64,000 nucleotides of DNA from Lentibacillus lipolyticus (GCA_004145795.1 SEIO01000015.1:1-64000); one strand, 5' to 3'. Positions 33,834-42,486 are shown, numbered from the stretch's first letter. The notes: generated from the letters alone by a model not told the origin. Made by a program: numbers and translations.

Positions 33834-35339
33834 TTAAATTTCATCTTTTGCAGTTGATATATCACTTATCGTTCCCACATAGTATTGTGGATTGCCTTTA
33901 TCGTTATTAAGCTGACTGATAGTTAACCACTCTACATATATTTCGCCATTTTTCCGTTTGTTCCAGATTTCACCTTCCCAGTACCCTTGTTCATGAATCG
34001 TTTCCCACATTTGTTTGTAAAATGCCTTATCATGTTTTCCGGAGCTAAGAATGCTTGGCTTTTTTCCTTCCACTTCTTCTTCATCATAACCTGTAATTCG
34101 TGTGAAAGCAGGGTTTACATCCTGAATAATCGCATTCTTATCGGTAATCATAATCCCTTCAGCGGTGCCTTCGATAATTTTCCTTTCTAGACTTAATCTG
34201 TCCTGAAAATACATATACACGACGATGACAAAGCTTACCAAAGCAAACTCGGATAGCGCCATAAATCCAATCGCATAATGACCAGTTAGATTAAATACGG
34301 TACTTAATACAATTGGCGGAAAGAACCCACCTAATCCACCGATAGCAGCAACAATTCCATTAACAACCCCTGCTTGTTTAGAGAAGTGAAGTGGAACAAG
34401 TTTGAATACAGTACCATTACCAATACCGGCGAAAACAGCTACTGATAATGTACCGATTGTATACAACTCAATCGTTGGTGTAAAAGACAATAGCACACCG
34501 GAAGCACTGATACCAAGAAAAATAACCATTAATATAATATACGCATTAAACTTATCCGCAAGCAAGCCGCCAATTGGACGAATCAACGTTGCCAACACAA
34601 TAAAACCTGCAGTGCGAAGACCAGCATCACCAGGGGTCAGTCCATAATTATCAACTAGAAAGTTCGGTAAATAAACGGTGAACGCAACGAAAGCACCAAA
34701 TGTAACAAAATAAAAAAGACTTAAAAACCATAGTATCTGGTTCCGATAAACACTTTTAAATTGCTTCACCATAGAAACTTTTTGTTTCGTTTCTTTTTTG
34801 TCACCTAGAATGAAGTTAAATGCAATAAATACGAGTAATAACACTAAAAATAAGCGGACAGTATTTTCCCAGCCAATTGATGAGGCTATTACCGGGGCTC
34901 CAAATGTTGTAATCGCGGTACCCGCATTTCCTAAAGCATAAATACCATTAACGAAACCGTGTTTATCCTTTGAATAGTATTTAGGCAGAGAAGTAACCCC
35001 GATGGAGAATGTTGCTCCACCAACACCCAAAAAGAGTCCACTGAGAATTAAATCAAAAAAAGAATCTGCAGTGCTTAAATAGAACACTGGAAACAAAAGC
35101 ACAATAAAACTCAGAATAAACATATTTTTCGAACCAAAACGGTTCGTATAAAATCCTAATGGTACTCGCAATACAGAACCGAGAATAACTGGAACTGCTG
35201 TAACGAATGATAACTGGCCGGATGTTAACTGTAATTCTTCATTAATAACCGGCATGAGCGAGGAGATTAATACCCATACCATAAATCCCACAATAAGACT
35301 TGATGTTTGAAGCGATAATTGCAGATTTGGCTTATTCAT
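33834..35339 (-). CDS. NarK-type nitrate/nitrite transporter fused to a C-terminal PAS domain
   Basis: 501 residues. Residues 1 to about 375 form a 12-helix MFS transporter of the nitrate/nitrite porter branch: LTSGQLSFVTAVPVILGSVLRVPLGF, the glycine-rich FLGVGGATFSIGVTSLPKYY and AGIGNGTVFKLVP...GGLGGFFPP (quoted in part) match NarK signatures. Residues about 388-497 form a complete PAS plus PAC domain on the cytoplasmic side (EGIMITDKNAIIQDVNPAF, GEIWNKRKNGEIYVEWLT, YYVGTISDIS). This PAS subtype is common in c-di-GMP and histidine kinase proteins. No output domain follows. AAGGGAG lies 9 bases before the ATG. A plain NarK paralogue is at 50664-51818. Confidence 0.88.
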   Translation of the reverse strand: MNKPNLQLSLQTSSLIVGFMVWVLISSLMPVINEELQLTSGQLSFVTAVPVILGSVLRVPLGFYTNRFGSKNMFILSFIVLLFPVFYLSTADSFFDLILSGLFLGVGGATFSIGVTSLPKYYSKDKHGFVNGIYALGNAGTAITTFGAPVIASSIGWENTVRLFLVLLLVFIAFNFILGDKKETKQKVSMVKQFKSVYRNQILWFLSLFYFVTFGAFVAFTVYLPNFLVDNYGLTPGDAGLRTAGFIVLATLIRPIGGLLADKFNAYIILMVIFLGISASGVLLSFTPTIELYTIGTLSVAVFAGIGNGTVFKLVPLHFSKQAGVVNGIVAAIGGLGGFFPPIVLSTVFNLTGHYAIGFMALSEFALVSFVIVVYMYFQDRLSLERKIIEGTAEGIMITDKNAIIQDVNPAFTRITGYDEEEVEGKKPSILSSGKHDKAFYKQMWETIHEQGYWEGEIWNKRKNGEIYVEWLTISQLNNDKGNPQYYVGTISDISTAKDEI

Positions 35340-35437
35340 ACTGACATACTCCCTTCTTTCACACAGATTATTGCAATAGTACAGAATCGAACATTAACAG
35401 ACAGCTAACAGTTATTTTAAGGAATATAACCTCCAAT

Positions 35438-35475
35438 AGTATACCCCTATCAGTAAACCTATAAACAAGTTTATA
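35438..35475 (-). promoter_or_regulatory. Candidate promoter and palindrome of the NarK-PAS gene
   Basis: Minus strand TTTATA (35460-35465), 16 bases, TATACT (35438-35443). The perfect palindrome TATAAACAAGTTTATA (35460-35475) covers the -35. No FNR box of the kind seen at 51971 was found here. Confidence 0.4.
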
Positions 35476-35536
35476 CAGATGATTACTGTACCTATGCTCC
35501 GGATAATTATAACATTTATTTTTATATTACACAGCT

Positions 35537-35625
35537 TGAATCAATTTCATAAGTGCTGATTGATGTAAAACAAATGAACTTTAAATGAACTTTTATAGTT
35601 CTCATGTGTTTCATTGTTTATAATA
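35537..35625. repeat. Solo left end of the MITE-like repeat
   Basis: TGAATCAATTTCATAAGTGCTGATT matches the left end of the element at 46042 over about 85 bases (quoted form exceeds no family rule: key parts are TCAATTTCATAA and GTGCTGATT). TATAGT at 35594 is 57 bases from the end, the same distance as TATAAT in the 46042 copy. No right end follows. Confidence 0.65.
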
Positions 35626-35648
35626 CAAGCCCCCTCTTTAACAGCATA

Positions 35649-35678
35649 TTGACAATTTCCGGACATACCATGTATAGT
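35649..35678 (+). promoter_or_regulatory. Promoter of the T-box / antiporter unit
   Basis: TTGACA (35649-35654), 18 bases, TATAGT (35673-35678). Transcription would start close to the T-box at about 35685. Confidence 0.6.
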
Positions 35679-35699
35679 TGTATTATATTTTAACTTAAT

Positions 35700-35945
35700 A
35701 AAGCATCCGTGAATGCGCAGTAGATGCTTATCGGGCAGCAAACAGCGACAGGGTGGCCGGTGCAAACCTTGGCAGGTAAGGATTGAATTACACATTCAGA
35801 TTTGAGCGGATATATTTCATGAGCGGGTGAGTCTTCCATACGTATCGGTGAACGATAACGGCATTTTTGGACTTTGAGCACTCACCAAGCAGGGTGGTAA
35901 CGCGGAGTAAAGCTTCGTCCCTAATTGGGATGAGGCTTTTTTTAG
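35700..35945 (+). ncRNA. T-box riboswitch, specifier probably tyrosine (UAC)
   Basis: Leader that pairs with a tRNA and antiterminates when the tRNA is uncharged. Seen: stem I apical motif GGTGCAAACC (35758-35767), the T-box core AGGGTGGTAACGCG (35891-35904) and a terminator AAAGCTTCGTCCC ... GGGATGAGGCTTTTTTT (35909-35943). The descending side of stem I reads GAATTACACATTC, facing GAATG on the ascending side; the likely specifier is TAC at 35789-35791 followed by A, i.e. tyrosine. TTA, CAC or ACA would be alternatives if the loop is shifted. Confidence 0.85.
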
Positions 35946-35972
35946 TTTATACAACAAAGGAGGTTGTTGCAG

Positions 35973-37376
35973 ATGTTTCCTATCGAACCAAAACACAAGC
36001 CAGCTCTTGGCGAATCTATTTTCATATTTTTTATAACAATTGGCCTTATTAGTTATTTCCTAATTGGTCTGGGAACACAGCCCCATATTCCAATTCTGAT
36101 TGCTATTATGCTTGTCGTTATATACGGACTTAGCAGGAAGGTTTCGTTTAAAGATCTGGAAGAGGGGATGATAGCTGGTGCCAAATCCGGCATGGGGGCC
36201 ATTTTCCTATTCCTGCTCATTGGTATACTTATCAGCAGCTGGATGATCAGCGGTACAATTCCAGTGCTCATTAGTACCGGTTTCTCCTTAATTGGCGGCA
36301 CCTGGTTTTATGCGATTACGTTTGCCGTCACCGCCATTATCGGAATTTCACTCGGCAGTTCCCTGACTACCACTGCAACGATTGGTGTTGCATTCATTGG
36401 CATGGGGACGGCCATGGATGCATCAATGGCGATTACCGCAGGAGCCATCGTATCCGGGGCCTTTTTCGGTGATAAAATGTCACCGTTATCGGATACGACG
36501 AACTTGGCTTCTACGATTGTCGAGGTGGATTTATTCGAGCATATCCGGCACTTGAGCCTGACAACGATTCCTGCTTTTATCATTTCATTTTTCTTGTTTG
36601 CCATGCTTTCACCTGATGCCTCAGCGGGCATAGCAAATCTGGATAAATATATGGCCGGCCTCGAGGAGACGGGATTGATTTACTGGACTTCTTGGATACC
36701 GCTGATCATACTTGTCCTGGCAACCATTTTTAAAGTGCCGGCATTTATTTCTTTGGCTGTAAGCAGTATGATAGCCACCATCCTTGCCAGCATAACAAGC
36801 GGACTGGCATGGACGGAAATATGGGCAATCTGGTTTGATGGTTATACAGCCTCGACCGGCTTTGAGCCCGTCAACAGTCTGCTGACTAAAGGCGGTATTA
36901 ACAGCATGTTATTTACCATTTCTCTTGTTATCCTGGCACTCGGATTCGGCGGTTTACTATTTGTCACCGGGATTGTCCCGTCTATATTGTCCGCATTCCA
37001 GGAGAAACTGCAAAAAGTCCGGGCAATCATCGTGTCAACAGCGGCAACTGCCATTGGTGTAAACGTGCTGATTGGGGAGCAATACTTGTCCATTATGCTT
37101 ACCGGCGAGACCTTTAAAGGCGTCTACCAGAAAGCGGGGCTGTCCAACAAGGCACTGTCCAGAACGCTAGAGGATGCTGGTACTGTCATCAATCCGCTTG
37201 TCCCTTGGAGTGTATGCGGTGTATTTATTGCCGACGTCCTTGGCGTTCCAGTGCTGACGTATTTGCCGTTCGCGTTTTTCTGCCTGCTCAGTCCGATCAT
37301 CACCATATTATTTGGTGGAAAGGCAATCCTGAAAAAACAGAATGCGTCCCCACGGCCGACGAACAATACCAATTAG
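35973..37376 (+). CDS. NhaC-family antiporter, candidate tyrosine transporter (YheL-like)
   Basis: 467 residues, about 12 helices, NhaC Na+/H+ antiporter family (SLTTTATIGVAFIGMG, GAIVSGAFFGDKMSPLSDTTNLAS and EDAGTVINPLVPWS are its hallmarks; quoted in short form). Proteins of this family preceded by tyrosine T-boxes have been proposed as tyrosine transporters, with YheL as the example. The T-box here supports that: induction by tyrosine shortage makes little sense for a pure Na+/H+ antiporter. AAAGGAGG stands 9 bases before ATG 35973; TTG at 35964 is less likely. Terminator at 37385-37423. Confidence 0.85.
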   Translation: MFPIEPKHKPALGESIFIFFITIGLISYFLIGLGTQPHIPILIAIMLVVIYGLSRKVSFKDLEEGMIAGAKSGMGAIFLFLLIGILISSWMISGTIPVLISTGFSLIGGTWFYAITFAVTAIIGISLGSSLTTTATIGVAFIGMGTAMDASMAITAGAIVSGAFFGDKMSPLSDTTNLASTIVEVDLFEHIRHLSLTTIPAFIISFFLFAMLSPDASAGIANLDKYMAGLEETGLIYWTSWIPLIILVLATIFKVPAFISLAVSSMIATILASITSGLAWTEIWAIWFDGYTASTGFEPVNSLLTKGGINSMLFTISLVILALGFGGLLFVTGIVPSILSAFQEKLQKVRAIIVSTAATAIGVNVLIGEQYLSIMLTGETFKGVYQKAGLSNKALSRTLEDAGTVINPLVPWSVCGVFIADVLGVPVLTYLPFAFFCLLSPIITILFGGKAILKKQNASPRPTNNTN

Positions 37377-37384
37377 AATTTCTA

Positions 37385-37423
37385 AATCCCGAGCCTGCTT
37401 TTCAGCGGCTCGGGATTCTATTT
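37385..37423 (+). terminator. Terminator of the NhaC-family gene
   Basis: Stem AATCCCGAGCC / GGCTCGGGATT followed by CTATTT. Confidence 0.7.
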
Positions 37424-37521
37424 ACACTTTCCCATCCTCAAAAACCCCCGCACGAGTGCAACTGTCTGGTAAGCTACAGCGATTCTCTAATCACAAACAA
37501 ACCCTCAAAAAAGGGGGAGGC

Positions 37522-38286
37522 TCATTCCAAAATAGCAACCAATTGGCGCAATCCGTCCAGCAGCCTTGGCGATGGTCTGCAATATAGTGATTCTTCAAGG
37601 ACGTGAATCTTGTCATCCTGAACGGCCTTCATTTTATGCCAGCCGGGTCTTTTCTTCACCAGTTCCGGGCGCATTTTGGATTCTTTTACACCAACCCAGA
37701 CCATACAGATGTGATCCGGATCGCGTTGTCTGACGTCATCCCAAGTCGCCTGGACGTTTGCTTGATTTTCCGTATCGAATACGTTTCTGGCACCAGCCAG
37801 TTCACTGATTTCCGTCAGCCAATTCGTCTGACCTGGTGTAAAAATGGGCTTGGGCCACCATTCCCAATACAAAGAAACCTTTCCTCGCCTTTGTAATGCC
37901 TGTTCACGAAAAGCGGCAACTTCAGCGCGGAATTCGGCCGCTTTTTCCTTGCCATGACTGGCTTCCCCCAGTGCTTCGCCAACTTGTTCGATGTCAGCTG
38001 CAATTTCGTCCAGCGAGTTAGGATTCAAGGTAATGTAGGGCAGTTCTCTCTTTGCCAACGCTTCGATATTCTTTTCCATTCCGGGCACACTTAATGAAGC
38101 AATCACCAAATCCGGCTGCAGTGCTTCCACCTTATCCATATCGATGGAAAGGTCAGGGCCGACCTTTGGCAATTGCTGTACTGGCGCAGGCCAATCCGAA
38201 TAATCATCGACACCGACGAGCAAATCGGTTCGGTCCAGGTAATCCATAACCTCTGTATTGCTTGGACAAATAGATACAACGCGCAA
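37522..38286 (-). CDS. Cobalamin-binding-type protein without signal peptide
   Basis: 254 residues of the helical-backbone binding fold (BtuF/FepB type). It starts at once with the first strand, MRVVSICPSNTEVMDYL, and has no signal peptide or lipobox, so it should stay in the cytoplasm. Tryptophan-rich stretches (YWEWWPKPIFTPG, NWLTEISELAGARNVF) fit cobalamin or porphyrinoid binding. Start is TTG at 38286 with GAGAGGGG upstream. No ABC transporter genes are adjacent. It may be a cytoplasmic corrinoid or metal-complex binder; annotation pipelines usually call it a cobalamin-binding protein. Confidence 0.7.
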   Translation of the reverse strand: MRVVSICPSNTEVMDYLDRTDLLVGVDDYSDWPAPVQQLPKVGPDLSIDMDKVEALQPDLVIASLSVPGMEKNIEALAKRELPYITLNPNSLDEIAADIEQVGEALGEASHGKEKAAEFRAEVAAFREQALQRRGKVSLYWEWWPKPIFTPGQTNWLTEISELAGARNVFDTENQANVQATWDDVRQRDPDHICMVWVGVKESKMRPELVKKRPGWHKMKAVQDDKIHVLEESLYCRPSPRLLDGLRQLVAILE

Positions 38287-38320
38287 GCTACCCCTCTCCC
38301 TTCCAAAAAATAAAAGTATT

Positions 38321-39073
38321 CTATTTATCCTGATCTGTCGTCAGCATGGGGCCATCCTTTGTAATCACGACAGTATGTTCGTATTGTGCGGAGCGGCCTT
38401 CGTCAACCGTCCGCGCGGTCCAGTTGTTGGCATCCATTTTGCTTTGCCAGCTGCCCTCATTAATCATGGGCTCAATCGTAATAACCATGCCTTCTTTTAA
38501 CCGTGCTCCTTTGTTTGGAAGACCAAAATGCGGGATGTGCGGCTCTTCATGAATAGTTGGCCCAATTCCATGGCCAGTAAAATCACGAACAACCGAGAAC
38601 CCTTCCCCTTCCGCATACGTCTGAATGGCATGACCAATATCACCAATCCGATTACCGGGCTGTGCCTGTTCAATGCCTTTATAAAGGGCCGTTTTAGACA
38701 CTTGCAGCAGCCGCTCAGCCGCCTCATCAACTTCCCCTACCCGGTAAGTCCATGCAGAGTCAGCCAATCCGCCATTCAGGTTTACAACCATGTCTACCGT
38801 TACTATATCGCCATTCTCCAGTTTTTCATCCCGTGGAAACCCGTGGCAGATTTCATCATTAATGGAGGCACAAGTCGCATACGGATATCCACTGTACCCT
38901 TTTTGTTCAGGAGTAGCGCCATGTTTAGCCAGAAACCGATCTGTAAATTCATCAATTTCTTTTGTCGTAATGCCAGGACGTATCATTTTCGCTATTTCTT
39001 TATGGCATTTGACAAGTAAATCGCCTGCTGCCTGCATCTTTTCTATTTCACGTTTGCTTTTTCTCGTTATCAT
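38321..39073 (-). CDS. map: Type I methionine aminopeptidase
   Basis: Removes the N-terminal methionine of new proteins. 250 residues. Metal ligands are in DIVTVDMVVNLNGGLADSAWT (two aspartates; given as context), GHGIG, HEEPHIP and ITIEPMIN and the last glutamate near YEHTVVIT. The start at 39073 has AAAGGAAG, 6 bases upstream. It is not in the ribosomal protein cluster, so it is probably the second, YflG-like copy common in Bacillus. The active-site histidine is in YPYATCASINDEICHG. Confidence 0.9.
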   Translation of the reverse strand: MITRKSKREIEKMQAAGDLLVKCHKEIAKMIRPGITTKEIDEFTDRFLAKHGATPEQKGYSGYPYATCASINDEICHGFPRDEKLENGDIVTVDMVVNLNGGLADSAWTYRVGEVDEAAERLLQVSKTALYKGIEQAQPGNRIGDIGHAIQTYAEGEGFSVVRDFTGHGIGPTIHEEPHIPHFGLPNKGARLKEGMVITIEPMINEGSWQSKMDANNWTARTVDEGRSAQYEHTVVITKDGPMLTTDQDK

Positions 39074-39151
39074 ATCGGACTTCCTTTCTGAATCTGAATT
39101 CACTTGTATTTGACCAACTTATAAAAGGCCTGCATACCACACCCGCGAAAA

Positions 39152-39184
39152 AATGCAGAGGAACTGTTCATCCCCTGCATCATT
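39152..39184 (-). terminator. Terminator-like hairpin downstream of the SDR gene
   Basis: Minus strand ATGCAGGGG / CCTCTGCAT stem followed by six T. It lies 200 bases after the SDR stop and just after the small frame 39197-39298. The rest of 39074-39385 shows nothing else. Confidence 0.6.
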
Positions 39185-39196
39185 GCCGTATCAGGA

Positions 39197-39298
39197 CTAC
39201 CACCGACACATCTTGCCATGCCGGTAATCGTCATCGGGAAGATATTGCACAGCAATCAAGCACAAGCACAAAATTGCCGGCGTATATTCCAGCCCCAT
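39197..39298 (-). CDS. Possible 33-residue small membrane protein
   Basis: Short frame MGLEYTPAILCLCLIAVQYL followed by a charged tail DDDYRHGKMCRW. The layout, one hydrophobic helix and a polar tail, is that of many small membrane proteins, and a terminator follows. Against it: the only ribosome binding site candidate, GGAAG, is too close to the ATG, and I know no homologue. Confidence 0.25.
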   Translation of the reverse strand: MGLEYTPAILCLCLIAVQYLPDDDYRHGKMCRW

Positions 39299-39385
39299 AA
39301 CTTCCGGGTATTGACAGTTTATGCTACCGGCCCGATTTAGACTGGGCTCTTGGTTAGGGTGAATGGTTTACCTAAAAGAGGTTGT

Positions 39386-40144
39386 TTAAAAATAATCTTT
39401 TGCATCATAAATTTTACCATTTATGATATTCGTTTCATCTGTCAGAATATCAACAAGCACACCGCCAACAACGTCGGTATCTTTCAGCAAATTATTCCGC
39501 TTATATTCCCTGAAATTATCTACATCTTTAAATGCATCGGCATCACTGGTGCGGATTTGCTCCTGCATATTCGTGTCCATCACACCAGGACTGAATGCAA
39601 TCACTTTGCTTGCCGTATTCAACTCTTCCTGTTCCAGTGCGGCCGTTCTTGTAAACATGTTCACACTTGCCTTGGATGTGCAATAGGCACTCCAGCCATA
39701 CACAGGCCTCTCCGCTGCACCGGATGTAATGGTTGTCCCAATAAACCGAACATCTTTTGCAGCAGCCTCCTTCAGGAATATGTTCATTAAAACCATTGGT
39801 GCTGTTGTATTCACCCGGATATGATAGGCCAAATCAGCACTCTGCAAATTCATCGACTGGTCAATCGGCTCGAGCACCGCAGCATTGTTAATCAGATAAA
39901 CCGTCTCCGGGTCATGAGAAAAAACGGAATGACTGATTTCCTTTGCCAATTCCTCCGCCTTTTCAATGTCACCTAAATCGCAAGAATAGTGTTGATATGT
40001 TATATTATTCGCTTCTGCAAAATCATTCAGTGAGTTATTCAGGTTTCTTGAGACTCCTATAACATGAACGCCTGATTCCATCAAAAGTTTAGCAGCTGAT
40101 TCTCCCAACCCTTTCGATACACCAGTAACCACTGCAAAACGCAT
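39386..40144 (-). CDS. Short-chain dehydrogenase, benzil reductase-like
   Basis: 252 residues, Rossmann-fold NAD(P)H-dependent reductase. TGVSKGLG dinucleotide motif at the N-terminus, NNAA motif, catalytic Tyr and Lys in YCTSK. FSPGVMDTNMQ follows the active site. It resembles YueD, annotated as (S)-benzoin-forming benzil reductase; the real substrate is not known. The start at 40144 has AGGGGG about 10 bases upstream; the longer frame from 40171 contains it. Confidence 0.82.
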   Translation of the reverse strand: MRFAVVTGVSKGLGESAAKLLMESGVHVIGVSRNLNNSLNDFAEANNITYQHYSCDLGDIEKAEELAKEISHSVFSHDPETVYLINNAAVLEPIDQSMNLQSADLAYHIRVNTTAPMVLMNIFLKEAAAKDVRFIGTTITSGAAERPVYGWSAYCTSKASVNMFTRTAALEQEELNTASKVIAFSPGVMDTNMQEQIRTSDADAFKDVDNFREYKRNNLLKDTDVVGGVLVDILTDETNIINGKIYDAKDYF

Positions 40145-40212
40145 ACTGATTGATCCCCCTAATAATGACATATGGTTTTATGGTACCAGATTTCTTTTTT
40201 ATTAAAAATGCA

Positions 40213-41007
40213 TTACTCCACAATAACAATGGCCTGGCTGCCCAATTGTTCCCAGGCTGCTTCAAAATTCTCTCTGCCGACCTTTTGGTTTTTTAACCCG
40301 TATGGATTATTAACATAGACATAGTTTTCATCATACCCGGTTACAACAGCACTATGAACATCAAACGTTATATCAATATTTCCTGCTGGTGTGTCCCATG
40401 TCTGGAAATCTGTCCCAGGGACAAAGTTTACCGTATTAATCACCCATACCGGTAACCCATGTGAAATATAGTGATACAGAAGTTCCACAGGTTCACCAGT
40501 TAAATCGATCGCCTTTTCACCGGCATACTGCTGGGCAAGCTCATGAACCGGACCATGATAAACACTCAGTCCCGGACCGTTTTCCATATCGCCGACAAAC
40601 CCTTCATTCGGATTCCCCTTCTGACCATCCTCATAGGTTAAAGGGACACGGGGGACCTTGGCAGCTAATTCATTTTTGGTTGCATCATAACCGTGATAAT
40701 TTAAAAGCATAGCAAGACTGGAAACTTCACACCCGTTATAAAGCTTCGGCTCATCCATTTGATTAATTAGCGGCACATCCATAGGCGCTATAGATTCTGG
40801 TGTCTCTTTGGCAATTGTTTGCAAAGAGTTCGTTTCCGCCTTAAAAACAGCCGTCGATTGCGCGGTATTCTGTACTTCTTTTTCCTGCAGAAGCGTATCT
40901 TTATGAGGACTCGCCTCAGAAAAAAGCTCATTCCCATCACATGCAGCCAATGATCCCAACAACGCCAGCAGCGGCAGCCATCGTAAACGGTTCCTCATTA
41001 TTCCCAT
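40213..41007 (-). CDS. C39-like cysteine peptidase domain lipoprotein
   Basis: 264 residues. Lipoprotein signal with lipobox SLAAC (C23 if it starts at 41007), a polar linker to about residue 75, then a C39_2-type papain-like domain: PLINQMDEPKLYNGCEVSSLAMLL with the catalytic Cys, FDVHSAVVTGYD with the His, and NNPYG with the third residue. There is no transporter fused or adjacent, so it is not a bacteriocin processing peptidase. It probably acts on the cell surface on an unknown substrate. Start uncertain: 41007, 41013 (GTG) and 40998 are in frame; AGGGGTG suits 41007 best. Confidence 0.75.
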   Translation of the reverse strand: MGIMRNRLRWLPLLALLGSLAACDGNELFSEASPHKDTLLQEKEVQNTAQSTAVFKAETNSLQTIAKETPESIAPMDVPLINQMDEPKLYNGCEVSSLAMLLNYHGYDATKNELAAKVPRVPLTYEDGQKGNPNEGFVGDMENGPGLSVYHGPVHELAQQYAGEKAIDLTGEPVELLYHYISHGLPVWVINTVNFVPGTDFQTWDTPAGNIDITFDVHSAVVTGYDENYVYVNNPYGLKNQKVGRENFEAAWEQLGSQAIVIVE

Positions 41008-41115
41008 GTGCACCCCTGTTAAGCAATACCTTTGTTTTTCGAACCATCACCGTTGCCCATACGCATCGCTTATATCAAACCGGCATCTGTTCAAGCTGGC
41101 CGGCAAAACAATCAA

Positions 41116-42486
41116 TTATTTCTTGTTAACCTCAGCCCAATAACGGACAAGGGTTTCCATCCCTTTATCAAAACTGTCCAGTGGGAAACTTTCATTCGGA
41201 GAGTGGAGCCGATCATCCGGTGTTCCAAACCCAAGTAATACAATTGGAATATTGTAGATGCTTTCGATCCATTCCACAACTGGGATAGATCCACCCATTC
41301 GTACATAGACCGTTTCTTTACCGAATGCTTCCGTATAACTTTTTGCTGCTTTTTTAATTAATGGATGATCCGGATCGACTTTATATGCTTTCGCCGATAG
41401 CTTTTCTTTTTTCACATCGACCGTGACACCGGATGGCGCTGCTTCATGTACGTGTTTTTCCAACAATGATTGAATATGTTCCGGGTCCTGACCAGGAACA
41501 AGCCGGCATGTAATCTTGGCACCTGCCTGCGATGGGATAATGGTTTTTGTTCCTTCTCCCTGGTAACCTCCGAAAATACCGTTAATTTCAAACGTCGGCC
41601 GAGCCATCGTATGTTCCTTGGCAGTGTAGCCTTTTTCGGACACTGTCTCTTGGGCACCAGTCGATTCCCGATAATCTTCTCCTTCTACTTTGGCAATCAG
41701 TTCTCGTTCGTGATTGGAAAGCGGTTCGACGTCATCGTAAAAGCCATCAACTGTGACCACTTCCTCGTCATTTTTCATCGAAGCAAGAATATGACTTAAT
41801 GCCATCGCCGGATTGCGCACAGCCCCGCCATACATTCCAGAATGCAAATCATGATCAGGTCCGGTTACGTTAATTTCAATACCGGTGAACCCTTTCAATC
41901 CATATAAAATGGTTGGCTGGTTCTGGGCGACCATACCCGAGTCCGATATGACGGCAAAATCAGCACCAAACTGTTCCTTCTTATCATGAAGCATCGCATA
42001 CAGATTTTCGCTGCCAATTTCTTCTTCGCCCTCAATGCATACTTTGACATTTAGCGGTAATTTTCCGTCTGTTTTCATATATGCTTCAAAAACAGCCAGA
42101 TGCATGAAAACTTGCCCCTTATCATCACTTGAGCCGCGGGCATAAAGACGGCCATCTCGTATTTCGGGTTTAAATGGATCGCTCTTCCATTGATCAATCG
42201 GGTCTACAGGCTGCACATCATAATGGCCATAAAATAAAACAGTCGGCGCATCTGGACCGGCCTGGTTATATTCGGCGTATACAAGCGGATGCCCGCCCGT
42301 ATCCTGCTCTTCGACATTCTCAAATCCAATGTCATTTAAATAAGACGCAAGAAAAGCTGCCGCCCGTTTAACGTCGTCCTTATGTACACTATCCGTGCTG
42401 ACACTAGGTATGGATAAAAAATCATTCAATTTTTGCAGCAGTTGGTCACGATTTTCGGACAAATACTTAACTGCCTGTTCACTCAT
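41116..42486 (-). CDS. M20-family dipeptidase
   Basis: 456 residues; zinc dipeptidase of the CNDP/PepV-like M20 group. Metal sites: YGHYDVQP, ARGSSDDKGQ, EGEEEIGSEN, and VISDSG. The dimerisation insert contains PDHDLHSGMYGG, and GTPDDRLHSPNE supplies the last histidine. GGAGG lies 8 bases before the ATG. Likely role is peptide breakdown for amino acid recycling. Alone on the minus strand. Confidence 0.9.
   Translation of the reverse strand: MSEQAVKYLSENRDQLLQKLNDFLSIPSVSTDSVHKDDVKRAAAFLASYLNDIGFENVEEQDTGGHPLVYAEYNQAGPDAPTVLFYGHYDVQPVDPIDQWKSDPFKPEIRDGRLYARGSSDDKGQVFMHLAVFEAYMKTDGKLPLNVKVCIEGEEEIGSENLYAMLHDKKEQFGADFAVISDSGMVAQNQPTILYGLKGFTGIEINVTGPDHDLHSGMYGGAVRNPAMALSHILASMKNDEEVVTVDGFYDDVEPLSNHERELIAKVEGEDYRESTGAQETVSEKGYTAKEHTMARPTFEINGIFGGYQGEGTKTIIPSQAGAKITCRLVPGQDPEHIQSLLEKHVHEAAPSGVTVDVKKEKLSAKAYKVDPDHPLIKKAAKSYTEAFGKETVYVRMGGSIPVVEWIESIYNIPIVLLGFGTPDDRLHSPNESFPLDSFDKGMETLVRYWAEVNKK

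Noticed and set aside
35547-35881. Minus-strand frames across the T-box leader
   Set aside because: They run antisense through a structured riboswitch and have no ribosome binding site.
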